Below, one piece after another: positions 37,001 through 48,576 of a DNA stretch of 64,000 nucleotides. The stretch is from Tribonema minus (lineage: Eukaryota > Sar > Xanthophyceae > Tribonematales > Tribonemataceae). The notes below the pieces were generated by a model. That model saw nothing but the letters and a program-made list of their open reading frames with translations, ran no database searches and had not been told where the DNA came from. How positions within the stretch are numbered: position 1 is the stretch's first letter; each line of letters begins with the position of its first letter. A program made the translations under genes and the position numbers. Where the stretch lies: the NCBI GenBank assembly GCA_017506865.1, contig JAFCMP010000086.1:62001-126000 (forward strand). The letters run 5' to 3'.

Positions 37001-40000
37001 CGCTGCGCCACCATGTGCATCGCACAGTGCCGTTCTCCATGAAATGGACAATGTCGTACTCGAGGTTAGGATGAGGAACAAAACATAATGACTTTGCTGC
37101 AAAGACAAGGAGTTCAGCACAAGATTTCCCTGCTGTGCTTGCACTTGGGAAGAAGAGACGAGGCAGCTGCAGCTGAGCTGCATGTTGAACGATGCTAATC
37201 AACTGAATTGCTTGAATTGTGACGCAGTCAGTTTGTGGGAGCACGTTGACTGCCATGCTTGCATTGCTATTGCGTCAATGTGGTCGCTGCAAATACAATG
37301 TCATTTCCTTTACCCCAACCCTAACTCAACCCATGTACCAATTGAACGTGCTCGTAGACGTGGGAGAGGGGTCAAGCGTGATATGCTGAGGACGGAACAA
37401 CTTGAGTGACAGAAATGTAGATCCACATAACCCTTAAGTGTTTCCTAGCCTTGTAAGAAGAAGCAAGTGCAAGCAGACAGTAGCTCGGTATTGGACTCAT
37501 TGAGGCACCAGTGCACCACACCATGCATGTTCACGATCAAGTGCATGTACGCATCAGCAACTTCAATGTGTGACACTGCTACGCATATGCCATACTCCTT
37601 CGACCGGAGTATCAACTGGAGCTGTTCAAACCTCCTGTGACAACTTCAACAAGAAACGGAACCACCGGCCTGTTTACGCTTTCGTCCTCAAGCCTTCTTA
37701 CTGTTGTGGTATGTATGTGCAGGAGAGTGTGCTCCATTGTATGTGCATGCGAAATAATTGATTGAATGCATCACCTGCTCCCCCTGGCGTATGATGTAAG
37801 CGTCTTGGCCGAAGGTGATGGGCTCAAGTGCGTCAGCGATCTTGGTGACCTGCTCGTTGGTGAGGGGCTTGAGCAGCTCCACATGCCTCAGGAAGTCACA
37901 CCTTTGCACCACCTGTAACATCCAGCAAGTGTAAGTTACTAGGTTAGTTGGGTGGGGCTGAAAGCAGAGGAGGCAGAGGCGCTGGATGTTGGTGACATGC
38001 TCATTGCAACCAACGCCACAAAATCTCATTGGTGTCGAAAGATGAATGCCGGCACCTGTTTTTGTTGTTTTGCAGGACCCTACACACGACCAGCCGGTAT
38101 TCTATTGGTTACACATCAATACATGACGATACACATAAGTGGCAGGCACAAAACCTTCACATATGCTTACGCCATTTGATGCTTGCTCATTTGTCAGCAA
38201 TGCTCAGCACGCTCGCCTCTGCACCGCCCGTAGCCTACTGTGACAGTTACAATGTATGTGAGACGCACGAGAATGATTCAGTACCCACCTTGCCGCCATG
38301 AGCCAACGGTCGTACGTGACCTCCATACATAGTACTTTATACCTACATACCCTAAGCCCATACCCAACCTGAAGCAGCGCCCACCTAACGCTATGCCTAC
38401 TGTATGAATACTGCTCATTCAATGTGCAGCAGTCATCGTGAGGAGTCCCGTGGCACAGTATACCTACCCTGAGCACAAGTAAGCCTACCCTGAGGCTATA
38501 CCTACATACCCTGATTACTTTTTTTCGCCAGTATGTGAGCGGGTTCATGGCCCAGTATATCTACCCTGAGTCCATACCTTCCCTGGGTGCAGCATGCCTG
38601 TACTGAAACAGTCGTCTCAAGAAGCTACCATTCCACGGTCCAGTACACCTACACGCTAGCCCTGAACTCTGCGCCCTAACCCTAACCCTGTACCTTGACT
38701 CAGAGCCTGTGTGTGCCTACCCTGAGGATACGCCAACCCCTAAATGCAGCATACCTGGCCCGAAGCGGTTGTTGCCAGCAGCTGCCTGAACGTACAGTCC
38801 CATGGCCCAGTGTACCTACTGTATCTGTGACTCAATGCCTGTCTTTTGTAAATCCTGAGGCAACACCTACCCTAGATGCAGCATACCTGGCCGGAAGCGG
38901 TAGTTGCCAGCAGCTGCCTGAAAGTGCGTAGTCCCATGGTCCAAGCCGTGCAGTCGGTGGTGGCGCGCACTGTGGCGGCTCTTTCGCAGTTGTACATGAG
39001 AGCCAGCTCGCCAAAACTGCAGAATACAGACATACAAGCAGGGCAGCAGCACCAGATGAATCAGAGGGATCTCAGCGATTCAGAGTAAGCTTTCTAAAAA
39101 ACAGAAACTTCAAACGGAAATGTACGTTGAACTCATTGATCATGGCCTCTGGTGCAATTGCTGCAATCTCACTGAGCTGTAAGTGCGCAATGATTGTCCA
39201 AGTTGAAGTTTCCACCATGGCAAAATCTGTCATATCAAGTAGAAGTATGACCATTCATACTTCAGGCACGTAAGCGCTTGTGCCTACCTGCAATCATACA
39301 CACCAGAAACGAGTCACGTTGGCCACACCTACTTCGACCCCACAACTCGCAATCACAACAGATTCGTGTGTGGAGGACATGCTGAAACTGAAATAAAGTT
39401 GCACAAAGCAGTTCACATTCGATTGGTGATTTGAGGTAAGCAAGCGGCGCATGGGAGCATGTGCGACACTTTGCTTATTGAAGTTGAAGTTGCAGCGCAG
39501 GAGCCGCAGGAGTGCCCCCTCTTGACGAAAGACTATTGTCCTCTGTTGCTGTGCTGCACTGCTGTTTCCGCTTGGGTGATCTACTATTACATCAAGGCCT
39601 AGGATGAGCAGCTGCAACAGTGGTTTGGTGAGGGTGAGTATGATGCCTTGAGACATTGAGGTAAGTGACATGCCTGTACTTGAAGAACACAACTGCACAG
39701 CGCGTTCTCCCATGCTGCTGCATGTGCATTTTGGATTTGGCATGCTTGGTGTTCCGCTTGGAATTGAGGGCAGCGCTGGGGTAAGGCTGCTGTCAAACAG
39801 TACCCGGTTGAGAATACGTGTCTTGCATAATGCATTTTCGCAGTTCATATTGCATGTGCACCACCACATGCTGCCATGAACGCCGAAACGTCAACCGCAA
39901 CGGGCGCATGCCCAATGATAGTAAGCGGAACATGCCCATGGTACACCTACCAACGGTCTGTAGCGTACATGAATGTGCAAGATGTGCGATCATGCCCTTT

Positions 40001-42298
40001 GACAGTGTAAAGACTAAATCTAAGCCCTATGTATATGTACACGTAAATGTAGAACCACTCCATTTTTTTCATATTATATTCATTTCGTCACCTACTGCCC
40101 GGCCCATAGTCCCCCACCACCACCCCATCCACCAGAATCTGCGCAGCGCCCGACTCCAGCACAAAGAAGTCCGTGCCGCTGTCCCCCTGCTTGATCAGGT
40201 CCCCCCCCGCAGAGCACTGCCGCGGCGCCATGCGCTCCACGCACATATTGAGGTCCTTCTGTGCGAGCTGCGAGAATAAAAAGTGCTCGCGCAGCGCCGC
40301 CGTGAGCAGCGCCGCCGTCGCCGCGGACTTGGGCACTGCCGCGGGGGGCGGGGGCAGGGTGTCTGGGGCGTCGCCGCCTGTGTCGAACTGCACGCAGAGG
40401 GAACACAAGACACAGAGTGATGGCGATTTCAGGGTTGTGAAGGGTAGGTATATGATGGGGTGAATACTTGAGCATACATTGGGCATACATTGGGGTTGTG
40501 TAGGGCGCAGGGCGTCTGGAGCGTCACCCCCCGTGTCGAACTGCGCAGAGGGCACGCAAGACGCGCAATGGTGGTGCGCGGTTTTTGAAGGGTAGGTAGG
40601 TATATGGTAGTGTGATCAGGTGGCGCGCACGTCGGGCATATGTAGGGGGGACTTAGGGATTGGGGTCCAGCGAACAGTCCATTGCACCGCACGCACGCAC
40701 AGAGGTTTTCTGCCCTTGAGTGCAATGCCACAGCACGAACTGCCAGGTGTGTTGACGCTGGCCTCGTAGTCTATGCCATCTGTGTCTTTACTGCCAGGGT
40801 CCATCACAACGCTCAACCTAGGGGGCCCGTACACCCCTTGACCTCACATCAGGACTGCTGCGCATTTAGTTGCATTGCATTGCAGTCACAATAACAGACC
40901 TCCCCCAGCTGTTGTAATTGCTGCTGTATCATTGCAATCACAACGACTGACCCCATCTGGTTGCTGTTCTTAGTATCATTACAGTTGCGCCAATTGACCT
41001 GGTGCTAATCATCATGATCATTATTACAGCAACAACAAGTGACCTCCTCCAATTGCGTAGTAACTCTCTCCGGTTTTTATATGAGTATCATCTCAGTCCC
41101 AACAACTGACCTCCTCCGGATTGTTGTGAATGACCATGCGCTTAATGGCCGCAGGGGTAGTAGGCGGCAAGGGGGGATCCACAGCCATCGCACCCCCCTG
41201 ACCCCCCCCATCCACAGTGCCTGGGCTCGACAGCAGCGGCGGCAGTGGATCCACTGACATTGCCCTCAGACCGTCAGTGCCGCGGCCTCCCATGGCGTTC
41301 GTATCCTGCGATATGGAGGAGCGGGCGGAGTCTGCGCCCTGGGGTGACAAGCCTGAGTTAGAGAGGTAAGGTAGGTAGGTAAGTTTGTGTGTTCAGAGTA
41401 GAGTATGTATGGGTATAGTGGTGCCTGAACAAGAAGGGCGTTGGTATGATGAGGAGCATGCTGATGCATACACTCAATGCATGTACTGCAGTGGCAGTTG
41501 CGAGGACTGGTGGTGGATCATATGTGGCAAAGCAAAGTGAAATGCCTGGTCCTGATGATGCTGCGTTGCTATCGCAGGCCATTGGATGCGTAGAAACAAC
41601 GTGCAGCAGACAACTGCGCCTTGCTGTTCTGTCACACTGCCACCAGCCCTGTGAAGCGATGCACGAAAATTGCTGCCTCGCTTTCACTAGTTGGCACGAG
41701 GAACCAGCAGCAACAGGCTGCATGCTAAATGGCATGCTGGTTCAGAATTCAGCTGGCAATCTCAATATACGCGTGAGTTACCATGTTCACACCAATGCTC
41801 TCGCAGTCTACTTGTGATGACGCCTGATCGTTAACACCATGTGCATGATAGGCATGAGCACTAGGTTACTATGCCTTTCATGCTCCTGACAAACATCTGA
41901 GTGTATTGCGCAGCTGGCAGCAGCTGCGGCATTGTGAACTGTACAGCAACAGAAACAAGTTGCCATGGAGCTGCGATGATGACCAACTGCAACTCAGCTG
42001 AACACTGTCCGGAAGTGAACCCGGAAGTTGCCAACTTCACGCATCGCTGAACTGGGCCAGTGACTCAACAAGCGGCGGAAGCCGGGCATCAGCAACAGCT
42101 ATTTCCGAGTCAATTCAGCTCACCTGTGGTGCCTGGCACGAGTCGTTGCACAGCTTTGCCCAAGTTGCCAAGGTTCTTGGTCAACTTTCTCATTCCTTTG
42201 ATGCTGCCGCGGTTGCTGTTGCTGCTGCTGCTGCTGCGGCCAAGACTTCCTCCTCCACCGCCGCCGCCGGCGCTGTTGTTACTGCAACGTGCACCCAT
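28045..42298 (-). CDS. Cyclic-nucleotide-dependent protein kinase (PKG type), 15 exons
   Basis: The exons are 42124-42298, 41111-41352, 40092-40387, 38887-39016, 37775-37912, 36363-36566, 35378-35554, 34468-34695, 33113-33322, 32389-32565, 31826-31951, 30890-30928, 30215-30450, 28801-28969 and 28045-28182. They splice exactly in phase to 894 residues. Three cyclic-nucleotide-binding domains come first: [15 protein letters not shown] (about 239-253), [18 protein letters not shown] and [18 protein letters not shown]. The AGC kinase follows, with GSGTFGRV (572-579), K594 (FALK), E613, YRDLK (697-701), PENLL, D717 in IDFGFAK and PDYLAPE, then an AGC tail (PPYRPAV, DTSHF). The kinase phosphorylates Ser/Thr when cyclic nucleotide relieves inhibition. 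The N-terminus MGARCS fits myristoylation plus palmitoylation; an in-frame ATG six bases upstream would remove it. Many introns carry exon-edge copies. Confidence 0.95.
29611..30085 (-). repeat. Four diverged copies of the PKG exon 13 3' edge
   Basis: Copies lie at about 29611-29672, 29721-29785, 29895-29960 and 30019-30085; the true edge is at 30215. Each repeats the codons for [13 protein letters not shown] in diverged form. The last three keep a GTA donor, and most have an AG just upstream of the exon-like part. Confidence 0.9.
30742..30765 (-). repeat. Interstitial telomeric repeat
   Basis: Four CCCTAA units lie in a PKG intron. Confidence 0.9.
31033..31092. repeat. Three tandem 21-bp units
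   Basis: CCATTGAGCCTTCCGTCTCT is repeated three times in PKG intron 11 with one substitution. Confidence 0.9.
31545..31800 (-). repeat. Copies of the PKG exon 11 3' edge and flank
   Basis: The copy at 31741-31776 repeats the exon end encoding [10 protein letters not shown] with its GTACGG donor. Two weaker units, recognisable by ACAACCACAACAC and GTCGACGAA-type segments, lie further left at about 85-90 bp spacing. The true exon edge is at 31826. Confidence 0.75.
33371..33790 (-). repeat. Three copies of the PKG exon 9 5' edge
   Basis: Copies at about 33371-33450, 33517-33600 and 33703-33790 repeat the start of exon 9 (ILEREISK region) together with its acceptor and about 60 bp of intron. 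The spacing is 145-185 bp. Confidence 0.9.
34175..34390 (-). repeat. Copies of the PKG exon 8 3' edge
   Basis: A clear copy at 34334-34388 repeats the end of exon 8 ([10 protein letters not shown] region) with its donor. A weaker copy lies near 34175-34240. Confidence 0.75.
34797..35000 (-). repeat. Two copies of the PKG exon 8 5' edge
   Basis: Copies at about 34797-34860 and 34931-35000 repeat the start of exon 8 ([16 protein letters not shown]) with the acceptor and about 15 bp of upstream intron. Confidence 0.9.
35215..35340 (-). repeat. Two copies of the PKG exon 7 3' edge
   Basis: Copies at about 35217-35262 and 35268-35330 repeat the exon end encoding [15 protein letters not shown]-like residues. 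The true edge is at 35378. Confidence 0.85.
36660..37060 (-). repeat. Three copies of the PKG exon 6 5' edge
   Basis: Copies near 36660-36760, 36835-36925 and 36985-37060 repeat the codons of [19 protein letters not shown] in increasingly diverged form. With the true exon they stay in one open frame on the minus strand. Confidence 0.9.
38575..38820 (-). repeat. Copies of the PKG exon 4 3' edge
   Basis: The block at 38741-38820 closely matches the exon end and donor at 38881-38960 (GCAGCATACCTGGCC-type start). A weaker copy lies at about 38575-38650. The unit is about 140 bp. Confidence 0.85.
40495..40565 (-). repeat. Copy of the PKG exon 3 5' edge
   Basis: GTGTCGAACTG and the GGCGTCTGGAGCGTC block repeat the start of exon 3 with its acceptor, about 115 bp upstream of the true junction at 40387. 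Confidence 0.85.
40895..41110 (-). repeat. Short copies of the PKG exon 2 3' edge
   Basis: GACCTCCTCC-type donors with flanking ATTGTTGTAA-like sequence recur about every 65-70 bp before the true donor at 41111. Confidence 0.7.
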
Positions 42299-42304
42299 TG
42301 TCAT

Positions 42305-42934
42305 CACAGGCAGTATGTCACTTCGCAGCCCCAGTTAGCTGCTCAAAACAGAGAGTGGTCCACAGGCGGACTAGCCAAGAAACAACAAGAGACGCACACC
42401 TGCGGTGTGGCGGAGAGTTGACTGCGCAGTAACTCGAGTTGTACAGGTCACATGCCAGCGCACAGCCTCCGGCCGGACACGCATTTGCAAGCTTGACGGC
42501 ATCGAGCTGTGCCAGGTCGACACTCAGAATCCAAGACAGAAGGGAACAAAACCTTCTCCGTCATCACCCTGAGGCATCCTCACCGCGGCGAAGGTAGAAC
42601 CACTGTCAGGGTTCTACCAGGCAATGGCTATGTGAGAATGCTGCATTCATACGAGGCGTGTGCTTCAGCGAGAGAGAGAGGCTACTCCAATTCTCACATC
42701 GGCATTTCGCACAGACGCAAGCACCGGAGACAGTTTGATCAAGCAGCCAGCGCGGCGCTCACCTGATCCTTGTCCTCGATTACTGCGTGAGGAGCAGCGC
42801 CAGCCCCTGCTGCTCTCTCAGCTTTTTCTCCTTTTTGATGTCTTTCTTGTGCAGTTGCTTGGGATGACCCTGGAAGTTCACAGCTTTTTTATTCGAGCCG
42901 ATCACACACACGTGTGAAACACACACGGGCATAG
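42305..42934. promoter_or_regulatory. Shared upstream region of two divergent genes
   Basis: The PKG start (minus) and the PH-like protein start (plus) are separated by 630 bp, which must hold both promoters unless either gene has unseen 5' exons. A short stem (GTAGAACC/GGTTCTAC) lies at 42593-42618. Confidence 0.4.
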
Positions 42935-44244
42935 ATGCTGATAGATGAGGATGACGCGCTGGCAAATAAAGAGGAGCTGGCCCTTGCGCTTGGCGAGCGC
43001 CTGGTCTCGCCCACTGGAGTTCCAGCTCTCCGACGGAGCTCTGCACAGGGTGCATGCGTCGTTGGGCATTTGCGATTGCAAGCGCACCAAAACTCGTTGG
43101 CGCTGCGCTGGGAGCCTGCCTCAGAGCAGCTGCTATTGACGAGCGATACAGAGGCAAAAAAATCGGACTGCAGCGAGCCCCTGTGTTTTGCTGCAGATGT
43201 CGCTGATCTGCAATTGTCTGCTGAAACGAGTACCGCCAAGGTCTGCCTGCGATGGCGAATACTGCAGCAGATGCGGTCCGTCCAGCTCGTAATGGACGGG
43301 CCCGACGAGAGGGACGCATTGGTGTTGTGCCTGGAAAGGTTAAAGCGGGAGCTGGAGCAGGAAGGGGGACACCCACAACTGAAACACGAGGTGCGTGCCT
43401 GCTACTGTGGCCGTCATAGAGACCTGATAATGAAGCAGCTTGCCTGGCTGTGGCGTGTGCGTAATTGCTGATGTTGGCATCATACTGATCATCAGCGAGT
43501 GATGCAAAATCGACTCATCTACTCTACTCATCTACATAATGTTGCAGCATGTCAACAGGTCCGCATGGTCGGCACCAGCTTTCTCATGCATACCATTTTG
43601 ACAGAAGTGGCTCCTCTAGTGTACATGAATGATACTCAAGTACGCTGTTCGCCAGAAGCGCAAGTCGAGCAGTGATTGGTGACTGGATGCCATACTGTCA
43701 TGCGTGCCAGCCACACTTTGCTGTAGAGCGCAGCGAACCAGGTATTACATGCGAGCCACGCAATGCGGCGCGTGGAGTCTGATTTCTGTGCAAGTGCAGG
43801 TGTGCGCATCGCACAGGCACAATGTATTCTGCAGGGATTCCTGTGCATGGACATACTGCAGCAGTACATGTCTCAACTGGCACAAGCGGTTGGTGTTTGT
43901 TCAACACCGCGTTCACTGTTTTCATCACCCACGTGCGCCACCACGCACCAGAGATCAAACACTGGCATGCGCTTGCAGTTGCACGAACTGCAACCATTGC
44001 CGGCACACCACCCCACAAACTCGCACACGCCAACCCCCCCCAACCCTAACCCTAGACCTAACCCTAACAACGCGCAGATGCCCAGCGCGGCACACGCGCA
44101 GGCCGCCTCAGCAGCAGCAGCGCCAGCAGCAGCAGCAGCGCCAGCAGCAGCAGCAGCGCCAGCAGCAGCGCCAGTAGTAGCAGCAGCAGCAGCAGCGCCA
44201 GCAGCAGCGCCAGCAGCAGCAACAGCGGCGGCAGCACCAGCACC

Positions 44245-44275
<31 letters not shown>

Positions 44276-47200
44276 GTGCTCAATACGTCAGCACGGCTCA
44301 GCGCCCTCGCCGCCGCCACGGACGCGTCGCTGGCGCGCGTGGAGGGGGAGCTGCGCGCGTGTCGCCGCCAGCGGGGGGCCTGGCAGTTGCAGCGCATGCT
44401 TGCGCGCAGTGGCGAGCGGCGCGTGCGGCGGGCGTGGCGCGCGTGGTGCTGCGCGGTGCAGCGGCTGAACGCGGCGCGCATGGCGGAGGACAGGCAGCGG
44501 TGCGTCACCTTTTCTTTCTGCATGTGACTCTCCTACGATGTCTTGAGGTTTGTGTCTGCTGCGCGGTGCAGCGGTTGAATGCGGCGTGCATGGCAGAGGA
44601 CCGGCAGCAGTGCGTCACAGTTATGCCTGTGACTCTCCTACAGGGTCTTGAAATTGTGTGCAGCGTTGCGTCGCTCTGTGAGCGGCACTTCTGTCAGTGT
44701 TTGAGTCTTGTGTGATATTGAGTGTGTCGGATAGGTGGCGTGTGAGAGCGGTTGCAAACGTGTGTTTTAGGTGCTGTGCGCATGCGGTTGTGAGCAGAGG
44801 GCAGGCAGCGGCGCGTTCGTGCGGCGTGTAGTGTGTATTCGTGACACCGTTGCTACTTCAACTTCAACAACTTCAACGCAAAGACTTCAAACAGAGACCC
44901 TGTGGCGAAAACTTGGATGGTGCTGCTGCGCGGTTCAGCAGCTAAACACGCCACGCGCTATGAAGGGATGGATGACTGTGCAGCACCATGTTCTTCAGTG
45001 TTGAGAAGTTGTTCGGCAACGTTGCAAGCTGTTGCTCACTGACCTGTTGCTGTACACCTCCAATTGGAGACATTAAGGTGACCAAGGCAGCAGAAGTCCG
45101 ATGCCAGTCATGTGCTGTCAGAAGTGTGATGGATAGTAATGTACTATTGTGGTCTGTAAGCAAGTGTAAGTGCCGCAACCGCCAAGCGTGCAACGCCACC
45201 GCATGTAACTGCCATCCGCTCCAACAAGGTGCTCAGCAGTTCATTAACGCGCTGCGCTGTGCACGCTGGAGTGTTGGCGGCCGTACACATGTGCGACTTC
45301 AACTTCAACTTGTGATACAGCACGTCGTTGCTTGATGCTTTTCAGCGCTTCAAGCACTGCACGTGCGTGGTCTAGACAGGATGTACGTAGAAGTACACAT
45401 ATTGATGCATGCTTGCATGCGGCATCAATATCGACTGTGATACTTCATGCCTCACAGTCAGAACTCTCATCCATGTAGTGACACTTCAACATGAAACTTC
45501 AACAAGTGACATGCCCATGCCCAATGCGCGCAGGTGGCGCCTGCACGTCAGCGTGCACGCCTTCAGCGACCTCCAGGCGTGGTACCACGGAACTTTCCAC
45601 GAGGAAGTGTACCGGCTCCGGGGACCGTTCTTCGTGCGCTCCGCCCCCCTCTGCGCGTATCGCGGCTCCCACCGCGTGCGAGAACACGCCGAGGAGCGCG
45701 GAACGTGTGAGGAACGGACCCTTCTGCGGAAGGTTCTTCTGGGCAAGGACACGCGCTACTCGCACGTCGAGTGTGCGCGGTTTCTGGCGCATGCGGTGTT
45801 GAGTGCAGAGGAGCGTCACCTGTTTGATGTTTTGGTGGCGGAGGGCGTGGCAGTGCTCATATGCGGCGCGGGCGGCGCGCGCGTGCGGCGGCGCTTCCGC
45901 CTGTCCTTCGTGGTGAGTGGTACTTGTGGACTTGTAGTTAAGAATAAAGCCCCCACGGGAGTAGTACGGTCATGGCGCATACAGTTGGGTTACACACTAC
46001 CTTACATATGCGTTCGGACTGCCTTAGGGTTAGGGTTAGGGTTGGGGTTAGGGTTAGGCACTGATCACGGCGGCGCTTCCGCCTATCGCTCGTGGTGAAG
46101 AGCACATCAGGCGTAGCACAAGCAGGTGGGGCACACGCATGTGTACATGGCTGCCCTTCGTTGTAAGGTGTACGTACAGGTGAGGCATAAAAATAAAAGG
46201 TGATGGTTAGGGGGTAGGGCTAGGGTTACGGCACTGACGAGAGCGATGTCCGTCAGGTGAGCGTGTTGCGGTAGAGGAACTGCGCTCGCGGGGAAGCAGC
46301 AGACATGAAGCATCTACAGCACTTCGTTGTGCGTTACTTGGTTGCTGTTCAGCTCTCCGGAGTAGCACTACAGCACACAACTTGCAAATAGTTTACCTAC
46401 TTGCATAAACTCCAGGTTTGTATGCCCTGCAGAGCAGTAAGCGCAAGTGGCATGTATCTTTCAAGTACTCTTGTTGAGGTCTGACGATTCTCTGAGCTAA
46501 CCCCGACCCCAACCCAACCCTAACCTTAGTCGTATAACAATGTCAGGGGAACCTTAACCGTATAACAATGTCAGGGGGACACCACTTGGCAAGCCTGACT
46601 GCTAAATGCTACTAGCGCACGTCGACCTTGCTCCGCCTTGCTGAAGTGTGAATTTTTTTATATCTGTCTGTCATCATGATGTACCTATACCTACCTTGCT
46701 ACACCATGCAGAAGGGTGACTTGTGCCTGTCAAGGCTAATTACAATGCGATATGAATAGAAGTGTGGGTATTGACACGTGTTGGGTATTTACGCTGAGCA
46801 CCTACCCCAACCTACCTTGCTATTCGTGCAGAAGGACGATCTGTACCTGTCATGGCCGTCAAGCAGTGGCGGCATGCAGGGCCTGCCCTTGCAAACGCTC
46901 CGCACAGAAGCCGTTACGTCCGGCGTAACGGCGCCACCTGCAAGCGCCGTTGCGGCTTCCGACTGCGTTGCCGCCACAGCCCGTGCAGCGACTACAGGAG
47001 GGGAGGATGCTGCCAAGGACGGGCCCTTGCAACACCACCAGAACCATCAGCAGCAGCAGCAGCAACACGAGCCGCCGTCACCAGCGCACACTGTCGGCAG
47101 CACCAGCACCAGCAGCAACAGCAGTAACCATGGGGTCAGCGACGGTCAGGAGAGCAATGATGCCCATGGCAACAGCGCAACGGAAGACTGGCACTTGCAC

Positions 47201-47410
47201 CTGTCGATTGCGCTGCTGCCGCCTCAGACAGGTGCCTCAAAGCCCCTAGATCTGATTGTGGGGGGAAGAGTGGATGCTCAGCGGTGGCACAGCATGCTCA
47301 GCACACTGTCTCGCATGGAAAATGGTCATCTGGACCTGTGCCAGGGGTCCGATCAAGGGGAAGTGGGTTCAGATACCCCCTTGGGGATAACCGGCGGGGC
47401 TGGAGGGTAG
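42935..47410 (+). CDS. Protein with two PH-like segments and an Ala/Pro-rich linker
   Basis: Four exons (42935-43390, 44078-44499, 45534-45912, 46832-47410) join in phase to 611 residues. The N-terminal exon (about 1-152) has alternating strands and a closing helix (SVQLVMDGPDERDALVLCLE), like a PH or GLUE fold. Exon 2 has an Ala/Pro tract of about 60 residues encoded by GCA/GCC/CAG-type repeats, then an Arg/Trp-rich helix (RRVRRAWRAWCCAVQRLNAA). Exon 3 is a mixed alpha/beta segment (DLQAWYHGTFHEEVYRLRGP) that I do not recognise. Exon 4 begins KDDLYLSWPSSSGG, passes through a Gln/Ser/Asn-rich insert, and ends with DLIVGGRVDAQRWHSMLSTL, which looks like the final strand and helix of a PH domain. 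A membrane or cytoskeletal adaptor is possible. Phase agreement supports the model; the function is unassigned. Confidence 0.6.
44095..44280 (+). repeat. GCA/GCC/CAG repeat tract encoding poly-Ala/Pro
   Basis: Imperfect CAG/GCC trinucleotide repeats in exon 2 of the PH-like gene are read in the Ala frame (with Pro, Thr and Val interruptions). Confidence 0.9.
44535..44980 (+). repeat. Three copies of the exon 2 3' edge (PH-like gene)
   Basis: The block around GCTGCGCGGTGCAGCGG, encoding CCAVQRLNAA, recurs at about 44550-44625, 44765-44810 and 44925-44975. The first copy keeps a GTGCGT donor. Confidence 0.9.
46023..46058 (+). repeat. Interstitial TTAGGG array
   Basis: About six TTAGGG-like units lie in intron 3 of the PH-like gene. 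Confidence 0.9.
46062..46105 (+). repeat. Copy of the exon 3 3' edge (PH-like gene)
   Basis: GGCGGCGCTTCCGCCT continues to CGTGGTGA and repeats the end of exon 3 with its GT donor, 150-190 bp downstream of the original. Confidence 0.85.
46680..46735 (+). repeat. Copy of the exon 4 5' edge (PH-like gene)
   Basis: CCTACCTTGCTA, then ATGCAGAAGG and CTGTCA, repeat the intron end, acceptor and first codons (KDDLYLS) of exon 4, about 120 bp upstream of the real acceptor. Confidence 0.85.
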
Positions 47411-48250
47411 GCATGGGTATCTGATGTCTGCAATCAGTTTGCATCCCCCCAGGCCTACGGAGCAGGGTTGAATGCTGGCACAACGCTAGCCCTTGTGTTG
47501 CTTGATTTGTTGCCAGAGATAGGTCAAGCGTCAAAGAGAGCGCTACCACGAGGAATGCACATGCTGTGCAGGGAGCGGGGATGGGGTGGGCTGACCATGA
47601 TCTTCAACTTCTGCATAGGCAGCCCAGCCCCCCCCCCCCCCCGGAGCTCGGAGCACATGTACCGCACAGCGAGCTCACACCAACTTGCCAGTGCACAGGC
47701 GCAGCGTCTGTCACCGCAGTGCAAATGTCATGCATCTTGGTGCGCATCAGCATTTCAAAGTCTCAGCGGATAAGCAAGGGGGCAGGGGAGGGGGCACAGG
47801 AGAGCTGCTCCAGTATTTCTGTGTTCATGAATAATTTCAAGGCAGACATCAAGTTGCGACCATGATGGTTGGCCTGCATCTAATGTGCGGGGACACTATC
47901 ACTTTGAGTATGTCAGTTGATTGATACAGCCAGAACAAGTAGTCACTGCGAGCACAGCCAGGAACAAAGGTGTTCTTGAAACAAACATTCCAACAGTGTT
48001 AGCGTAGCGCCATGCAAAGTTGTGTGGCGTTCACCAACAACGCATTAAAGCATCCATCCATATACATCTGCTGTGCACATATCTTATCAGCAAAGTGGAT
48101 ATGTTGAGGCATTGTCACATTCGTCCTGTTCCCTGTCACATTTGATGGTACATAATTGCACACCATTACTGCCGTTGTGCAGTATTGCCTTGTGTGTCCC
48201 TCGCCTGTCGTTGTGTGCTTCACCTGTCAGTGTTATTGCTCAAAGTGGCA

Positions 48251-48274
48251 TTAGGGTTAGGGTTAGGGTTAGGC
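48251..48274 (+). repeat. Interstitial TTAGGG array
   Basis: Four TTAGGG units lie in the convergent spacer. Confidence 0.9.
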
Positions 48275-48576
48275 TTAACCCTTGTCATTGCCCAAAGTGG
48301 CTGATGCACGTGGTACTCAAGAGCACCCATGTTATGACATGATGCTAGCTCTCGGTCTCGGCCTAGTCCCTTGCATGCCGTGCATATAAGCTCGTTGTTT
48401 GTGCCAACACAGGACGTAAATGTGCTCTTTGTTTGTTTTTGTGATTCACAGTGTCAGTCAATCACCACGCCAGAGCTGCACTATCAAGCATGACTAACGT
48501 GGCAGTGGCTTTAGTCACAGCCGCTTGAAGTGCTGCTGCTCCTGCTGCAAAGATTAGCACTGGTGGAAGGCACTTG

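Noticed and set aside
42509-42766. Possible extra 5' exon of the PH-like gene
   Set aside because: An ATG-led frame exists, but no donor joins 42935 in phase and the peptide shows no conserved character.
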